A stretch of DNA of 12,356 bases, from positions 1-12,356 of the forward strand of contig BDTL01000201.1 in assembly GCA_002898115.1 (NCBI GenBank), written 5' to 3'. Shown here piece by piece: positions 1 through 6,084 of this stretch. Source of the DNA: a bacterium BMS3Bbin02. GTDB taxonomy: Bacteria; Actinomycetota; Acidimicrobiia; Spongiisociales; UBA5794. Below the pieces are notes generated by a model. The model was given only the letters and a program-made list of their open reading frames with translations, did not search any database and was not told where the DNA came from. The translations under genes were made by a program, and so were the position numbers. Numbering within the stretch: the stretch's first letter is position 1; each line of letters begins with the position of its first letter.

Positions 1-129
1 TTCAATGGTGGGTCCCCACGCTCATGACAAGCCATCGGCTTCGGCAACCCTAAGCCTAAGCGTTATGTCCCACAATCTGCCACGCCGTCGACCTGTCCGG
101 TGAACGCACTCAGCGTTGACCCCAAGACC

Positions 130-1059
130 TCAGACAGAGATCGACGTGTTCACGATCTCCGAGAGGACCTCCCGTGTCGGGGTCGCTTCAAGACCGAACA
201 CCTCGGTGGCGTCGGATGAGTCGATGACGAACGGTTTCTCTAGCTGGTACAGAATATCGCCCACCTCACGAATAGTCTTGGAGAACACCCCCGCGATCCA
301 GAGCTCGAACCCCGAATAGGCCCGCACCTTCACAGGGTCGACCCCGGCGATCTCGCACAACTGGTGAATCAACGCACGCTGGGAAAGCGCAGGAGCGGTT
401 GGTACATGCCATGGCCGCCCCCAGGCGGCTTCATCGGTGCCGAGACGGGCGAGCAGCGTCGTGACATCATCCATCGCGGTCCAGCTATGAGGAACATCCG
501 TGTCGCCCACCACTGTCACCGTCTTGCCGGCAAGAGCTCGATCCACCATCCGCGACCCCATGTGCGCCGACTCCCCGACACCGGGACCGAAGAAATCGGA
601 TGCCCGCGCCTCTGTCGCACGAATCCGACCGGCGTTGTGGGCAGCAAGGGCGTCTTGCCACATCCGGGCTCGGACCCGGCCCTTGGGATACGTCGCAGCC
701 TGCGGGTGTCCCTCCGTCATCGGTTCATTCACCGGCCCGTACCCGTACAGGTTGCTCATGGTTACCAGAACGGCGCCGTGGCGTTCAGCAACACCGAGCA
801 GAGCCTTGGCGAGCGGCGGCCAGTCGGCGTCCCACGCATAGTACGGAGGGTTCGCACAGTTGTAGATGGCGTCGATGTTCGTAGCGACGCCGGCGAGAGC
901 GGTTGCATCGTTGGCATCGACGCTGCGAGCCTCGATACCGGGATGATCGACTTCGGTTCCCGAACGGGTCGCAACAATGACCGCGTGACCCAGATCGGCA
1001 AGCTTACGTGCGGTGCCGGCACCGGTCGGCCCGGCTCCGACGACGAGATGAGTTCCCAT
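130..1059 (-). CDS. NAD(P)-dependent epimerase/dehydratase-family oxidoreductase
   Basis: A 309-residue protein of the extended/atypical short-chain dehydrogenase superfamily. The N-terminus carries a Rossmann nucleotide-binding motif, GAGPTGAGTA at residues 8-17 (GxGxxG). The arginine after strand 2 (ATRSG, R32) would favour NADP(H). Further family-like segments are SNLYGYGPV (102-110) around the expected catalytic Tyr region, and ARASDFFGPG (151-160). A classical YxxxK pair is not obvious, so the substrate and reaction are unknown. The reading frame runs further upstream to 1269, but the extension is not Rossmann-like and overlaps the TetR gene. The ATG at 1059 has a good Shine-Dalgarno sequence, GAAGGA, 5 nt away, and the nucleotide fold starts at once. 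It is divergent from the TetR gene at 1186, and the shared operator region suggests that regulator represses it and responds to its substrate or an analogue. Family assignment is firm; function is open. Confidence 0.9.
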   Translation of the reverse strand: MGTHLVVGAGPTGAGTARKLADLGHAVIVATRSGTEVDHPGIEARSVDANDATALAGVATNIDAIYNCANPPYYAWDADWPPLAKALLGVAERHGAVLVTMSNLYGYGPVNEPMTEGHPQAATYPKGRVRARMWQDALAAHNAGRIRATEARASDFFGPGVGESAHMGSRMVDRALAGKTVTVVGDTDVPHSWTAMDDVTTLLARLGTDEAAWGRPWHVPTAPALSQRALIHQLCEIAGVDPVKVRAYSGFELWIAGVFSKTIREVGDILYQLEKPFVIDSSDATEVFGLEATPTREVLSEIVNTSISV

Positions 1060-1087
1060 GAGATTCCTTCGGTAGGTGCTCTTTCTG

Positions 1088-1146
1088 CGAGAGCAGTGCT
1101 CACAGTATGGTTCATTGCTCTCGGGTTTGCAAGAGCACTGCTCTCG
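1088..1146. promoter_or_regulatory. Two inverted copies of a TetR-type operator
   Basis: The 14-mer CGAGAGCAGTGCTC occurs at 1088-1101 on the plus strand and again, exactly, at 1133-1146 on the minus strand. Each copy has a palindromic core: GAGCA-G-TGCTC at 1091-1101 and AGAGCA-C-TGCTCT at 1132-1144. The centres are 42 bp apart, about four helical turns, so bound dimers would lie on the same face of the DNA. Two further half-site-like TGCTCTCG/CGCTCTCG motifs lie at 1116-1123 and 1158-1165. The cluster lies between the divergent oxidoreductase and TetR genes, so binding by that TetR protein is the natural inference. Confidence 0.7.
1104..1132 (-). promoter_or_regulatory. Candidate promoter of the oxidoreductase gene
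   Basis: On the minus strand a -35-like TTGCAA (1132-1127) is separated by 17 bp from a -10-like CATACT (1109-1104). This places a transcription start near 1097, about 38 nt before the ATG at 1059. The two operator-like copies described separately overlap the -35 side (1133-1146) and the transcription start (1088-1101), which is the geometry expected for repression. No start site is experimentally known. Confidence 0.5.
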
Positions 1147-1150
1147 TTTC

Positions 1151-1179
1151 TTGCCACCGCTCTCGAAATCGGCAACAAT
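1151..1179 (+). promoter_or_regulatory. Weak candidate promoter of the TetR gene, possibly leaderless
   Basis: TTGCCA (1151-1156), a 17-bp spacer and AACAAT (1174-1179) form a poor but correctly spaced sigma-70-like pair. Transcription would start about at the A of the ATG at 1186. There is no convincing Shine-Dalgarno sequence before that ATG, and leaderless transcripts are common in actinobacteria, so the two observations support one another weakly. Confidence 0.3.
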
Positions 1180-1185
1180 GTGGGC

Positions 1186-1884
1186 ATGGTCGAAAACGCT
1201 CCAACTACCGCCCGTGCCCGGGTGCGCGCCGAAATGACCGGGGAAATCCTCACCGCAGCTCGACGCCAACTCACCGAGGTCGGAGCTGCGGCGCTCTCCA
1301 TGCGTGCGATCACCAGAGAGCTCGGGATGGCGTCATCCGCGATCTACCGGTACTTTCCGAGTCGGGAGGCCCTCATCACACAGTTGATCATCGATGCGTA
1401 CAACTCCCTCGGAGAGGCTGCCGAACGCGCTGAGCAAGCGGTCGACCGAGAGAATCTAAGACTTCGATTCAAGACTGTCGGCCACGCCGTACGTGGCTGG
1501 GCTCTTCGCAACCCACACGAATACATGTTGATATATGGCACGCCGATTCCCGGCTACGAAGCCCCAGAAGCCACCATCATCCCTGCGACCAGGGTGAGCA
1601 CGCTGCTATTGACCGTTGGAATCGAGGCCGCCATCGATCCCGCTCAGACACGTTCCGGATCCATCCCTATGCCGGACAGTGTTCGCGCAGATCTTGAAGA
1701 AACCAGCGCCCGGCTCGGAATCGGCCTACCGGCACCAACCTTGATGCTCGGATTGATGTCCTGGAGCCTCATTATCGGAACGATTAGCCACGAGATGTTC
1801 GGCCATTTCAACAACGTCGTCGACGAAGGCGCCGCGTACTTCGACCACGTACTCACGCTGACCGCTGCGCAACTCGGCATCTAG
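1186..1884 (+). CDS. TetR/AcrR-family regulator with WHG-type C-terminal domain
   Basis: A 232-residue DNA-binding repressor. The N-terminal helix-turn-helix covers about residues 18-65, with the recognition part LSMRAITRELGM followed by SSAIYRYFPSREALI (37-64), a typical TetR signature. The C-terminal ligand domain contains WALRNPHEYMLIYGTPIPGY (105-124), characteristic of the TetR_C_33/WHG group. The frame is open far upstream (from 364), but that part is antisense to the oxidoreductase and unlike TetR proteins. The ATG at 1186 gives the normal TetR length. The gene is divergent from the oxidoreductase, with paired palindromes between them, so autoregulation and control of the neighbour are inferred. 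The stop codon TAG lies inside the terminal repeat of a MITE-like element beginning at 1881; the reading frame is nevertheless complete. Confidence 0.92.
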   Translation: MVENAPTTARARVRAEMTGEILTAARRQLTEVGAAALSMRAITRELGMASSAIYRYFPSREALITQLIIDAYNSLGEAAERAEQAVDRENLRLRFKTVGHAVRGWALRNPHEYMLIYGTPIPGYEAPEATIIPATRVSTLLLTVGIEAAIDPAQTRSGSIPMPDSVRADLEETSARLGIGLPAPTLMLGLMSWSLIIGTISHEMFGHFNNVVDEGAAYFDHVLTLTAAQLGI

Positions 1885-2061
1885 TGGTGTGTCGCAGAAA
1901 TAATCACTGAGTCTCTCCGGCCCTCGACACCTTGGCGCCATGTCGCGGGTGGCGCTTCTCCGCCTCGACACAGTCCAGACTGTGCCTTCGTTGTACGTCC
2001 TACCCAGATGACACCGATTGCTCGGAGACACCCGGACCCCAACTCCGCGACACACCACTAG
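1881..2061. mobile_element. 181-bp MITE-like element with 15-bp terminal inverted repeats
   Basis: CTAGTGGTGTGTCGC at 1881-1895 is repeated exactly, inverted, at 2047-2061, and the similarity continues imperfectly for a few bases inward. Inside are an internal palindrome, CACAGTC-CA-GACTGTG (1969-1984), close to the element's centre, and a smaller hairpin, GCGCCA/TGGCGC (1935-1940/1950-1955). No transposase is encoded, so it would be a non-autonomous element. The outer CTAG at both ends is consistent with insertion at a TA or CTAG target with duplication. Removing the insert restores GGC-ATC-TAG-TTT, so the TetR stop codon would have existed before insertion. The transposase family that could mobilise it cannot be named from this window. 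Confidence 0.72.
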
Positions 2062-2165
2062 TTTGAATAGTTCATGTCACGCATCTTGACGACCGATCCG
2101 AATTCACATCAAGCGATAAGGGGACGAACCGCTACGTCGCCATAACCCAGGAATGGTGAGCGGGT

Positions 2166-2813
2166 TTGAGGTGTTGCACTGGCGTGCGGTTCCTTGTGCT
2201 CTTCATCCTACTTTTCGCCGCGTGCAGCTCGGCGAACACGGCCGGCGTGACACCAGACACTCCGCTAGATACGGAGCCAATCAGTATCTCGATGTCGCTT
2301 TACATTCTTGACGACGCGCAGGGCGGGACAGATTCCCCGCTCTCGTCAAAGCGCCAGATCGCAGAAATCGAGGATATCGCAGTTCGTATGAACACTATCT
2401 GGGCGCAGTCCGGAATAGTCCTGAACGTGGAGACAATCACTCGTATTGATGTCCCCACGGACGTGTTAATCGATCTTGTGGCTGGAGACACGACGAGTTT
2501 CCTCGACGCCGCCAGCCGAGGTGCCTTCGTTGTGCCGCGCCCGGCATCCATCAACGGGTTCTATCTCGGCCGTATCGGTACCGCCAATGGGTTGACACCG
2601 CTCGGCACCCGAATCTTCTTTGTCGCCGACGAACCGACGGTCAACGATGAACGGGTGAGTAGCCACGAGCTAGGCCACATCTTCGGCCTCCACCACGTAC
2701 TCGACGACGCTGACCGCCTCATGTTCTCGGGCACAAACGGCACCGACCTCACCGAACAAGAACAGGTCGTTACACGCTATACAGTCACGGGGATCCTTGA
2801 TGGCACACGTTAG
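2166..2813 (+). CDS. Small lipoprotein zinc metalloprotease (metzincin motif)
   Basis: A 215-residue exported protein. A short hydrophobic signal ends in FAAC with the lipid-attached Cys at residue 20, so membrane anchoring outside the cell is likely. The catalytic motif HELGHIFGLHH at 167-177 fits the metzincin consensus HExxHxxGxxH: His167, His171 and His177 would bind zinc and Glu168 act as general base. A Met follows at 186 (RLMFSG), as in a Met-turn. No propeptide with a cysteine switch is evident. The start is uncertain. TTG at 2166 has GGTGAG 5 nt upstream; GTG at 2184 has GAGGTG 10 nt upstream and would shorten the signal by six residues. The stop overlaps the start of the next lipoprotein gene by 14 bp, indicating translational coupling. 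The substrate is unknown. Confidence 0.85.
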   Translation: MRCCTGVRFLVLFILLFAACSSANTAGVTPDTPLDTEPISISMSLYILDDAQGGTDSPLSSKRQIAEIEDIAVRMNTIWAQSGIVLNVETITRIDVPTDVLIDLVAGDTTSFLDAASRGAFVVPRPASINGFYLGRIGTANGLTPLGTRIFFVADEPTVNDERVSSHELGHIFGLHHVLDDADRLMFSGTNGTDLTEQEQVVTRYTVTGILDGTR

Positions 2814-3438
2814 ATTTCTTGCGATCGCTCTGGTGCTTGTCGCCGCGGCGTGCGCTGGCCCGACGGCCGCCACGACGACCACAGCCACTGCTCAGGAGAA
2901 CCGGGAACCCACCTCCGTAACCGTCTCGAACCAGGGAGGCACGCTCGAAGGTCACACCCCGATCGGGTTTGCCGGAACAGGCACCGGATTGTTTATCGGT
3001 GACAACTTGAATCCGTCGTTCCCGGAAGGCGACGGTGTGCAAACCTACATGACCTTCGCGCTGCCGGACAATCTCACCGTCGGAAACGCCACCCTCGCAT
3101 CAAATGTCTTGAGCACCAACGGCACACCCTTCGAAGATCTTGTGTCGCTCCTCGTTGAACCCGTCATCTACGAGGCATTCGGACCGCAACTTTTCGACCT
3201 CGCCGCCACCGGACCGGCAACTGCCTGCCGGCTAACAAACGAGACCTCGGTCGTCTGCGATGTCACAAGTATCGTGAGCGATGCGGTCGACCAGGAACGC
3301 AGCGTTGTCCAGTTCCGACTCCGCTTCGAGCGGATTGCGGACAACGACGGACAGCCGGACCTCGCCCAGTTCTTCCGGTCCGATGTCAACACCAACGAAC
3401 CGGGCCTGTTCGAGCTCACGATCACCAACGGCTCCTGA
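2800..3438 (+). CDS. Lipoprotein of unknown function, probably all-beta
   Basis: A 212-residue protein starting at ATG 2800, with GGGG 7 nt upstream. A TTG codon lies directly before it. The signal sequence VRFLAIALVLVAAAC places a candidate lipidated Cys at residue 18. It is followed by a Thr/Ala-rich linker (about 22-32) and a domain rich in short polar/hydrophobic alternations (QTYMTFALPD, SVVQFRLRFE, LFELTITNG) that suggest a beta sandwich. It is somewhat reminiscent of DNRLRE-type surface domains, but I cannot assign it. A Cys pair in the C-terminal half (CRLTNETSVVC) could form a disulphide. Its start lies inside the end of the metalloprotease gene, so the two are co-translated and may work together on the cell surface. 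The stop is only 3 nt from the convergent DUF192 gene, leaving no room for a terminator. Confidence 0.8.
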   Translation: MAHVRFLAIALVLVAAACAGPTAATTTTATAQENREPTSVTVSNQGGTLEGHTPIGFAGTGTGLFIGDNLNPSFPEGDGVQTYMTFALPDNLTVGNATLASNVLSTNGTPFEDLVSLLVEPVIYEAFGPQLFDLAATGPATACRLTNETSVVCDVTSIVSDAVDQERSVVQFRLRFERIADNDGQPDLAQFFRSDVNTNEPGLFELTITNGS

Positions 3439-3441
3439 CTC

Positions 3442-3960
3442 CTACGGGACGCTAGACACGTCAAGCGTTTCTGCGGCAAAATCGTAGACCCCGGCCACTG
3501 TTTCCAGTGCGAACATCGCGCCTGCGTCCGAGGGATATCCCGGACACTCTGTGCTCGAATCGGGACAGGGAGCCATGAGGTAGTCACCAACGGGAGAGCC
3601 GGCGGCGTCAAAAAAGACAATGTCGAGCGGCAGACGGGTGTTGCGCATCCAGAAGCTCCGCGGCGCAGCGTCTTCAAATACGAACAACATGCCGTCCACA
3701 TCACCCATGTCGGTGACGAACATCAGACCCCGCGCACGTTCTTCCTTCGTGTCGGCGACAGCGACGTTGAGCGACACATCACCGACAACAACGGTCGATC
3801 GTGTAAATAGTCTGTCGACAGTGACGATATCGGCGCTCGTCGGTGGCTCCGCCGGGTCACTTTCAACGCCGGTACTCGATGATGGACCCGGATCGCCGCC
3901 AGTCGCACAGGAGGCTGCCAGCAACGACACGGCAACCAGCAGTACAAAACGTTTGCTCAC
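3442..3960 (-). CDS. DUF192-domain lipoprotein
   Basis: A 172-residue exported protein with signal FVLLVAVSLLAASC (candidate lipid Cys18), a Ser/Pro/Asp-rich linker to about residue 45, then a DUF192 domain. Family-defining segments are ERARGLMF (74-81), GMLFVFED (90-97), SFWMRNTRLPLDIVFFD (102-118) and the following Gly turn. The DUF192 fold is known structurally, but the family has no settled biochemical role. The start is GTG at 3960; its Shine-Dalgarno sequence is weak. It follows panB with a 7-nt gap on the same strand, so it is probably expressed from the panB transcript and by re-initiation, although no pathway link between the two is known. Confidence 0.88.
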   Translation of the reverse strand: MSKRFVLLVAVSLLAASCATGGDPGPSSSTGVESDPAEPPTSADIVTVDRLFTRSTVVVGDVSLNVAVADTKEERARGLMFVTDMGDVDGMLFVFEDAAPRSFWMRNTRLPLDIVFFDAAGSPVGDYLMAPCPDSSTECPGYPSDAGAMFALETVAGVYDFAAETLDVSSVP

Positions 3961-3967
3961 GAAAGTT

Positions 3968-4882
3968 TCAACGCTCCATGGCCTCGTCGGCCATCAGAGA
4001 AGAAGTGCGTGGTTTGTTGAGATCTTCCAACACCTCCGCCGACTCCGCCGGCATGTGATAGGTCTCGGCCTCAGACGGAAACGCCCCGCTGTCAATATCA
4101 GCAAAGAATGCGGACATTGCCTCGACGGCGATGTCCGAGAGATTGGTGTACTGGCGGACGAACTTTGCCATATGGCCCTCGCCATATCCGAGCACATCGT
4201 GATACACGAGTACCTGACCGTCACAACCCGGGCCGGCGCCGATACCGATCGTTGGGATCGTGAGCTCGTCCGTGATCATGTTGGCAAGGAGGTCCGGCAC
4301 GGCCTCAAGCACAATGGCGAACACTCCGGCTTCCTCGAGGGCCTTCGCATCGGAAATCAACTCGTACGCAACACCGGCCTGCTTGCCCTGAACGCGGTAA
4401 CCGCCCATGGCGTTCACCGACTGTGGCGTGAGTCCAAGGTGACCCATCACCGGAATCTCGGCATCGAGAACCGCTCTCACCATGTCGACTCTCTTGCGGC
4501 CCCCTTCAAGCTTGACCGCCTCAGCCTGGCCCTCTTGAATGAACCGGCCTGCGTTACGCACCGTTTCCTCGCGCGACGAGTGATAGCTGAGCCAAGGCAT
4601 GTCTCCCACGACGAGTGCCTTCGGTTTGGCTGAAGCGACCGCCGCCGTGTGGCTCACCATGTCGTCGACTGTGACGGACAAGGTGTCGCTCCTGCCGAGC
4701 ACAACATTTGCAACCGAGTCACCGACCAGGATGATGTCTGCCCCGGCGCGGTCGGCGACCCGCGCCGACGGGTGATCGTACGCCGTCACCATGCGTATCT
4801 TGCGATCCCCTTTGAGCGCACGGATTTTCGGTGCGGTTATCTTGCGGGCAGGTGTCTTGTTGGCTGTGCTGCTATCGGACAT
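3968..4882 (-). CDS. panB: 3-methyl-2-oxobutanoate hydroxymethyltransferase (ketopantoate synthase)
   Basis: Transfers a hydroxymethyl group from 5,10-methylene-tetrahydrofolate to 2-oxoisovalerate to give ketopantoate, the first committed step to pantothenate and coenzyme A; cytosolic. All landmarks of the TIM-barrel family are present: MVTAYDHPSA (31-40), ILVGDSVANVVLG with the metal-binding Asp55, GDMPW with Asp94, VKLEGG with Lys124, PVMGHLGLTPQSV (144-156), the catalytic Glu193 in IVLEAVP, and GIGAGPGCDGQVLVYHDVLG (213-232). The protein has 304 residues, longer than the usual 260-280 because of a C-terminal tail after about residue 268 and a short N-terminal extension. The ATG at 4882 is preceded by AAAGG at 7 nt; an upstream in-frame start at 4960 adds residues unlike PanB. 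A DUF192 gene follows closely. No other pan genes are visible. Confidence 0.96.
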   Translation of the reverse strand: MSDSSTANKTPARKITAPKIRALKGDRKIRMVTAYDHPSARVADRAGADIILVGDSVANVVLGRSDTLSVTVDDMVSHTAAVASAKPKALVVGDMPWLSYHSSREETVRNAGRFIQEGQAEAVKLEGGRKRVDMVRAVLDAEIPVMGHLGLTPQSVNAMGGYRVQGKQAGVAYELISDAKALEEAGVFAIVLEAVPDLLANMITDELTIPTIGIGAGPGCDGQVLVYHDVLGYGEGHMAKFVRQYTNLSDIAVEAMSAFFADIDSGAFPSEAETYHMPAESAEVLEDLNKPRTSSLMADEAMER

Positions 4883-4958
4883 GTGAGGGCCTTTCTCCCC
4901 ACCGCAGTGGGTTGGGGATTCGTCTGGTCCATAAACCGTGTTGTGGAGACAAGTGTTC

Positions 4959-4975
4959 ACATCGGCCGCCGATGT
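4959..4975. promoter_or_regulatory. 17-bp perfect palindrome upstream of panB
   Basis: ACATCGGC-C-GCCGATGT is a perfect inverted repeat, with 8-bp arms around one base, 77 bp before the panB start and about 160 bp before the divergent nuclease-fold gene. Its size and symmetry suit a dimeric regulator, but no regulator is identified and no clear promoter hexamers overlap it. A smaller hairpin, CCCAC/GTGGG (4898-4902/4907-4911), lies in the panB leader. Confidence 0.4.
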
Positions 4976-5057
4976 CGGTCGCCCGTGCGTTTATCTGCCG
5001 TACCCCAGTATCGCGCGGAATCCCGGCAACAGCGACGACGCACCGCCACGACGCCTC

Positions 5058-5121
5058 TATCGGGGCTTCTTGCGCAGCTGGGAGCCATATGTGGCCCCAG
5101 GCTGCGCAAGAAGCCCCGATA
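5058..5121. repeat. Left long hairpin flanking the AbiEi-like/DUF559 gene
   Basis: A 64-bp near-complete palindrome. The 21-bp arms 5058-5078 and 5101-5121 pair perfectly (core CTTCTTGCGCAGC / GCTGCGCAAGAAG). The stem continues, with single-base bulges, as TGGG/CCCA and then an apical GCCA-TATG-TGGC hairpin (5084-5095). The core 5064-5115 is 48/52 identical, in the same orientation, to 6085-6136 downstream of the gene. It ends 4 nt before the Shine-Dalgarno sequence of the gene at 5137. No T-tract follows on either strand, so a simple intrinsic terminator is unlikely. Confidence 0.93.
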
Positions 5122-5136
5122 CATGGAAGTGTTCCA

Positions 5137-6084
5137 ATGTACTGTGACGAATGGCACTGTGGACCAATGGGACAGAGAGATCGACTGCTCGCCAAAACCG
5201 CTCGCCTCCAACGTGGTGTGTTCACTTTCGAACAGGCGGCGGCTTGCGGCATTCCGCGCCGCACGATCGCTCGCCGAGCGTCACGAGGTGACTACGAGAC
5301 TCTCTATCACGGGGTCTACGGGATTGCCGGCTCACAAGACTCATGGCATCGACAGGTTCACGCCGCAGTGCTATCGCTGCCAGACCCTGCGGCGGCGTCA
5401 CACAAGACTGCGGCACACCTGTGGGGGATGACATCCCGGCAACCCAACGATACCGAAGTAGTCACCCGTCGCTATCGACGCCGCGAACGACTTCCGTTCG
5501 TCGTGCACGAGTCTCTTGATCTCCTGGAGACTGACATCGTCGAGGTCAACGGCATCCCGACTACATCGGCCGTACGAACTGTTGTTGACCTCGGAGCATC
5601 GGCCCCACCCTGGTATGTAGAACAATGTCTCGATTCCGGACTGCGCAACAACCTGTTCACCGCATGGAACGTTCGCCACTTCATTGCACGGGTCGCAAAA
5701 CGTGGCCGGCGCGGCGTTGGAACCATCAGACCGCTCGTCGAAGACAGGCTTTCGTGGGACAGCATCACCGAGAGTGCTCTCGAAGACCTCTTCCGAAGTG
5801 TGGTGGCGTTGTCACCCTATCCGATGCCCGATCCCCAGTTTGAGGTGTGGGACGCAAAAGGCGAACTGATCGGCCGATTCGACTTCGCCTATCCCGAACG
5901 GATGGCGCTGATCGAGACGGACAGCGAGCGATTTCATATGGATCCGGCGTCGTTTCAGCGTGACCGCGAAAAGCAAAACCGCGCGCAGCTACTCGGGTGG
6001 ACGGTATACCGCTTCACGTGGCGTCAACTTCTTGATGATCCCACTACAGTCCTGGATGTGATCGCCTCCATCTGCGAAACCTGA
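5137..6084 (+). CDS. AbiEi-like winged-helix protein with DUF559/Vsr-like nuclease fold
   Basis: A 315-residue protein of a group frequent in actinobacteria. The N-terminus (about 15-62) resembles the AbiEi-type winged helix-turn-helix: RGVFTFEQAAACGIPRRTI then YHGVYGIAG. The middle (80-150) contains SHKTAAHLWGM and the SAVRTVVDLG segment usual in these proteins. The C-terminal part (about 210-310) is a DUF559/Vsr-like restriction-endonuclease fold: ESALEDLF (212-219), GRFDFAYPE with Asp249, LIETDSERFH with Glu260, Asp262 and His267, then FQRDREKQNR and GWTVYRFTW. These acidic residues match the expected catalytic set, so nuclease activity is plausible but unproven. The ATG at 5137 has GGAAG 7 nt upstream; ATG 5167 is an alternative giving 305 residues. 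The gene lies tightly between two near-identical long hairpins, the second beginning in its stop codon. No partner toxin (AbiEii) gene is adjacent, so this is not a normal abiE pair. Confidence 0.85.
   Translation: MYCDEWHCGPMGQRDRLLAKTARLQRGVFTFEQAAACGIPRRTIARRASRGDYETLYHGVYGIAGSQDSWHRQVHAAVLSLPDPAAASHKTAAHLWGMTSRQPNDTEVVTRRYRRRERLPFVVHESLDLLETDIVEVNGIPTTSAVRTVVDLGASAPPWYVEQCLDSGLRNNLFTAWNVRHFIARVAKRGRRGVGTIRPLVEDRLSWDSITESALEDLFRSVVALSPYPMPDPQFEVWDAKGELIGRFDFAYPERMALIETDSERFHMDPASFQRDREKQNRAQLLGWTVYRFTWRQLLDDPTTVLDVIASICET

Noticed and set aside
1..75. Possible minus-strand promoter (TTGTGG at 75-70, 17 bp, TAGGGT at 52-47) and an ATG at 35 for a gene leaving the window
   Set aside because: The spacing is good, but only 11 codons of any gene would be visible, with no family signal and no ribosome binding site. 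It is not strong enough to report as a feature.
364..1185. Long upstream extension of the TetR reading frame (would give a 506-residue protein)
   Set aside because: The added part is antisense to the oxidoreductase, Arg/His/Gly-rich and unlike any TetR N-terminus. The ATG at 1186 gives the normal family length.
1863..1871. GCTGCGCAA near the TetR stop, matching part of the DUF559-flanking hairpin arms
   Set aside because: Only 9 bp match, within coding sequence and without the rest of the palindrome, so chance is the simplest explanation.
1726..2058. Minus-strand frame crossing the MITE-like element as a possible transposase remnant
   Set aside because: The translation has no DDE or helix-turn-helix features, and it runs into the TetR coding region antisense.
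2086..2119. Promoter for the metalloprotease operon (TTGACG at 2086-2091)
   Set aside because: The -35-like sequence is good, but no acceptable -10 occurs at 16-18 bp; the nearest A/T-rich hexamer (GATAAG) is about 23 bp away.
3620..4633. Plus-strand 337-codon open frame
   Set aside because: It lies antisense to panB and the DUF192 gene, both of which have clear family motifs. It is a shadow of G+C-rich codon usage.
5058..5121. Left and right long hairpins as ordinary intrinsic terminators
   Set aside because: Neither is followed by a T-tract on either strand, the left one lies upstream of a gene start, and the apical sequence is conserved between copies.
5137..6084. A standard AbiE type IV toxin-antitoxin pair
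   Set aside because: No AbiEii nucleotidyltransferase gene is adjacent, and the C-terminus is a DUF559/Vsr-like fold rather than an AbiEi antitoxin C-terminus.
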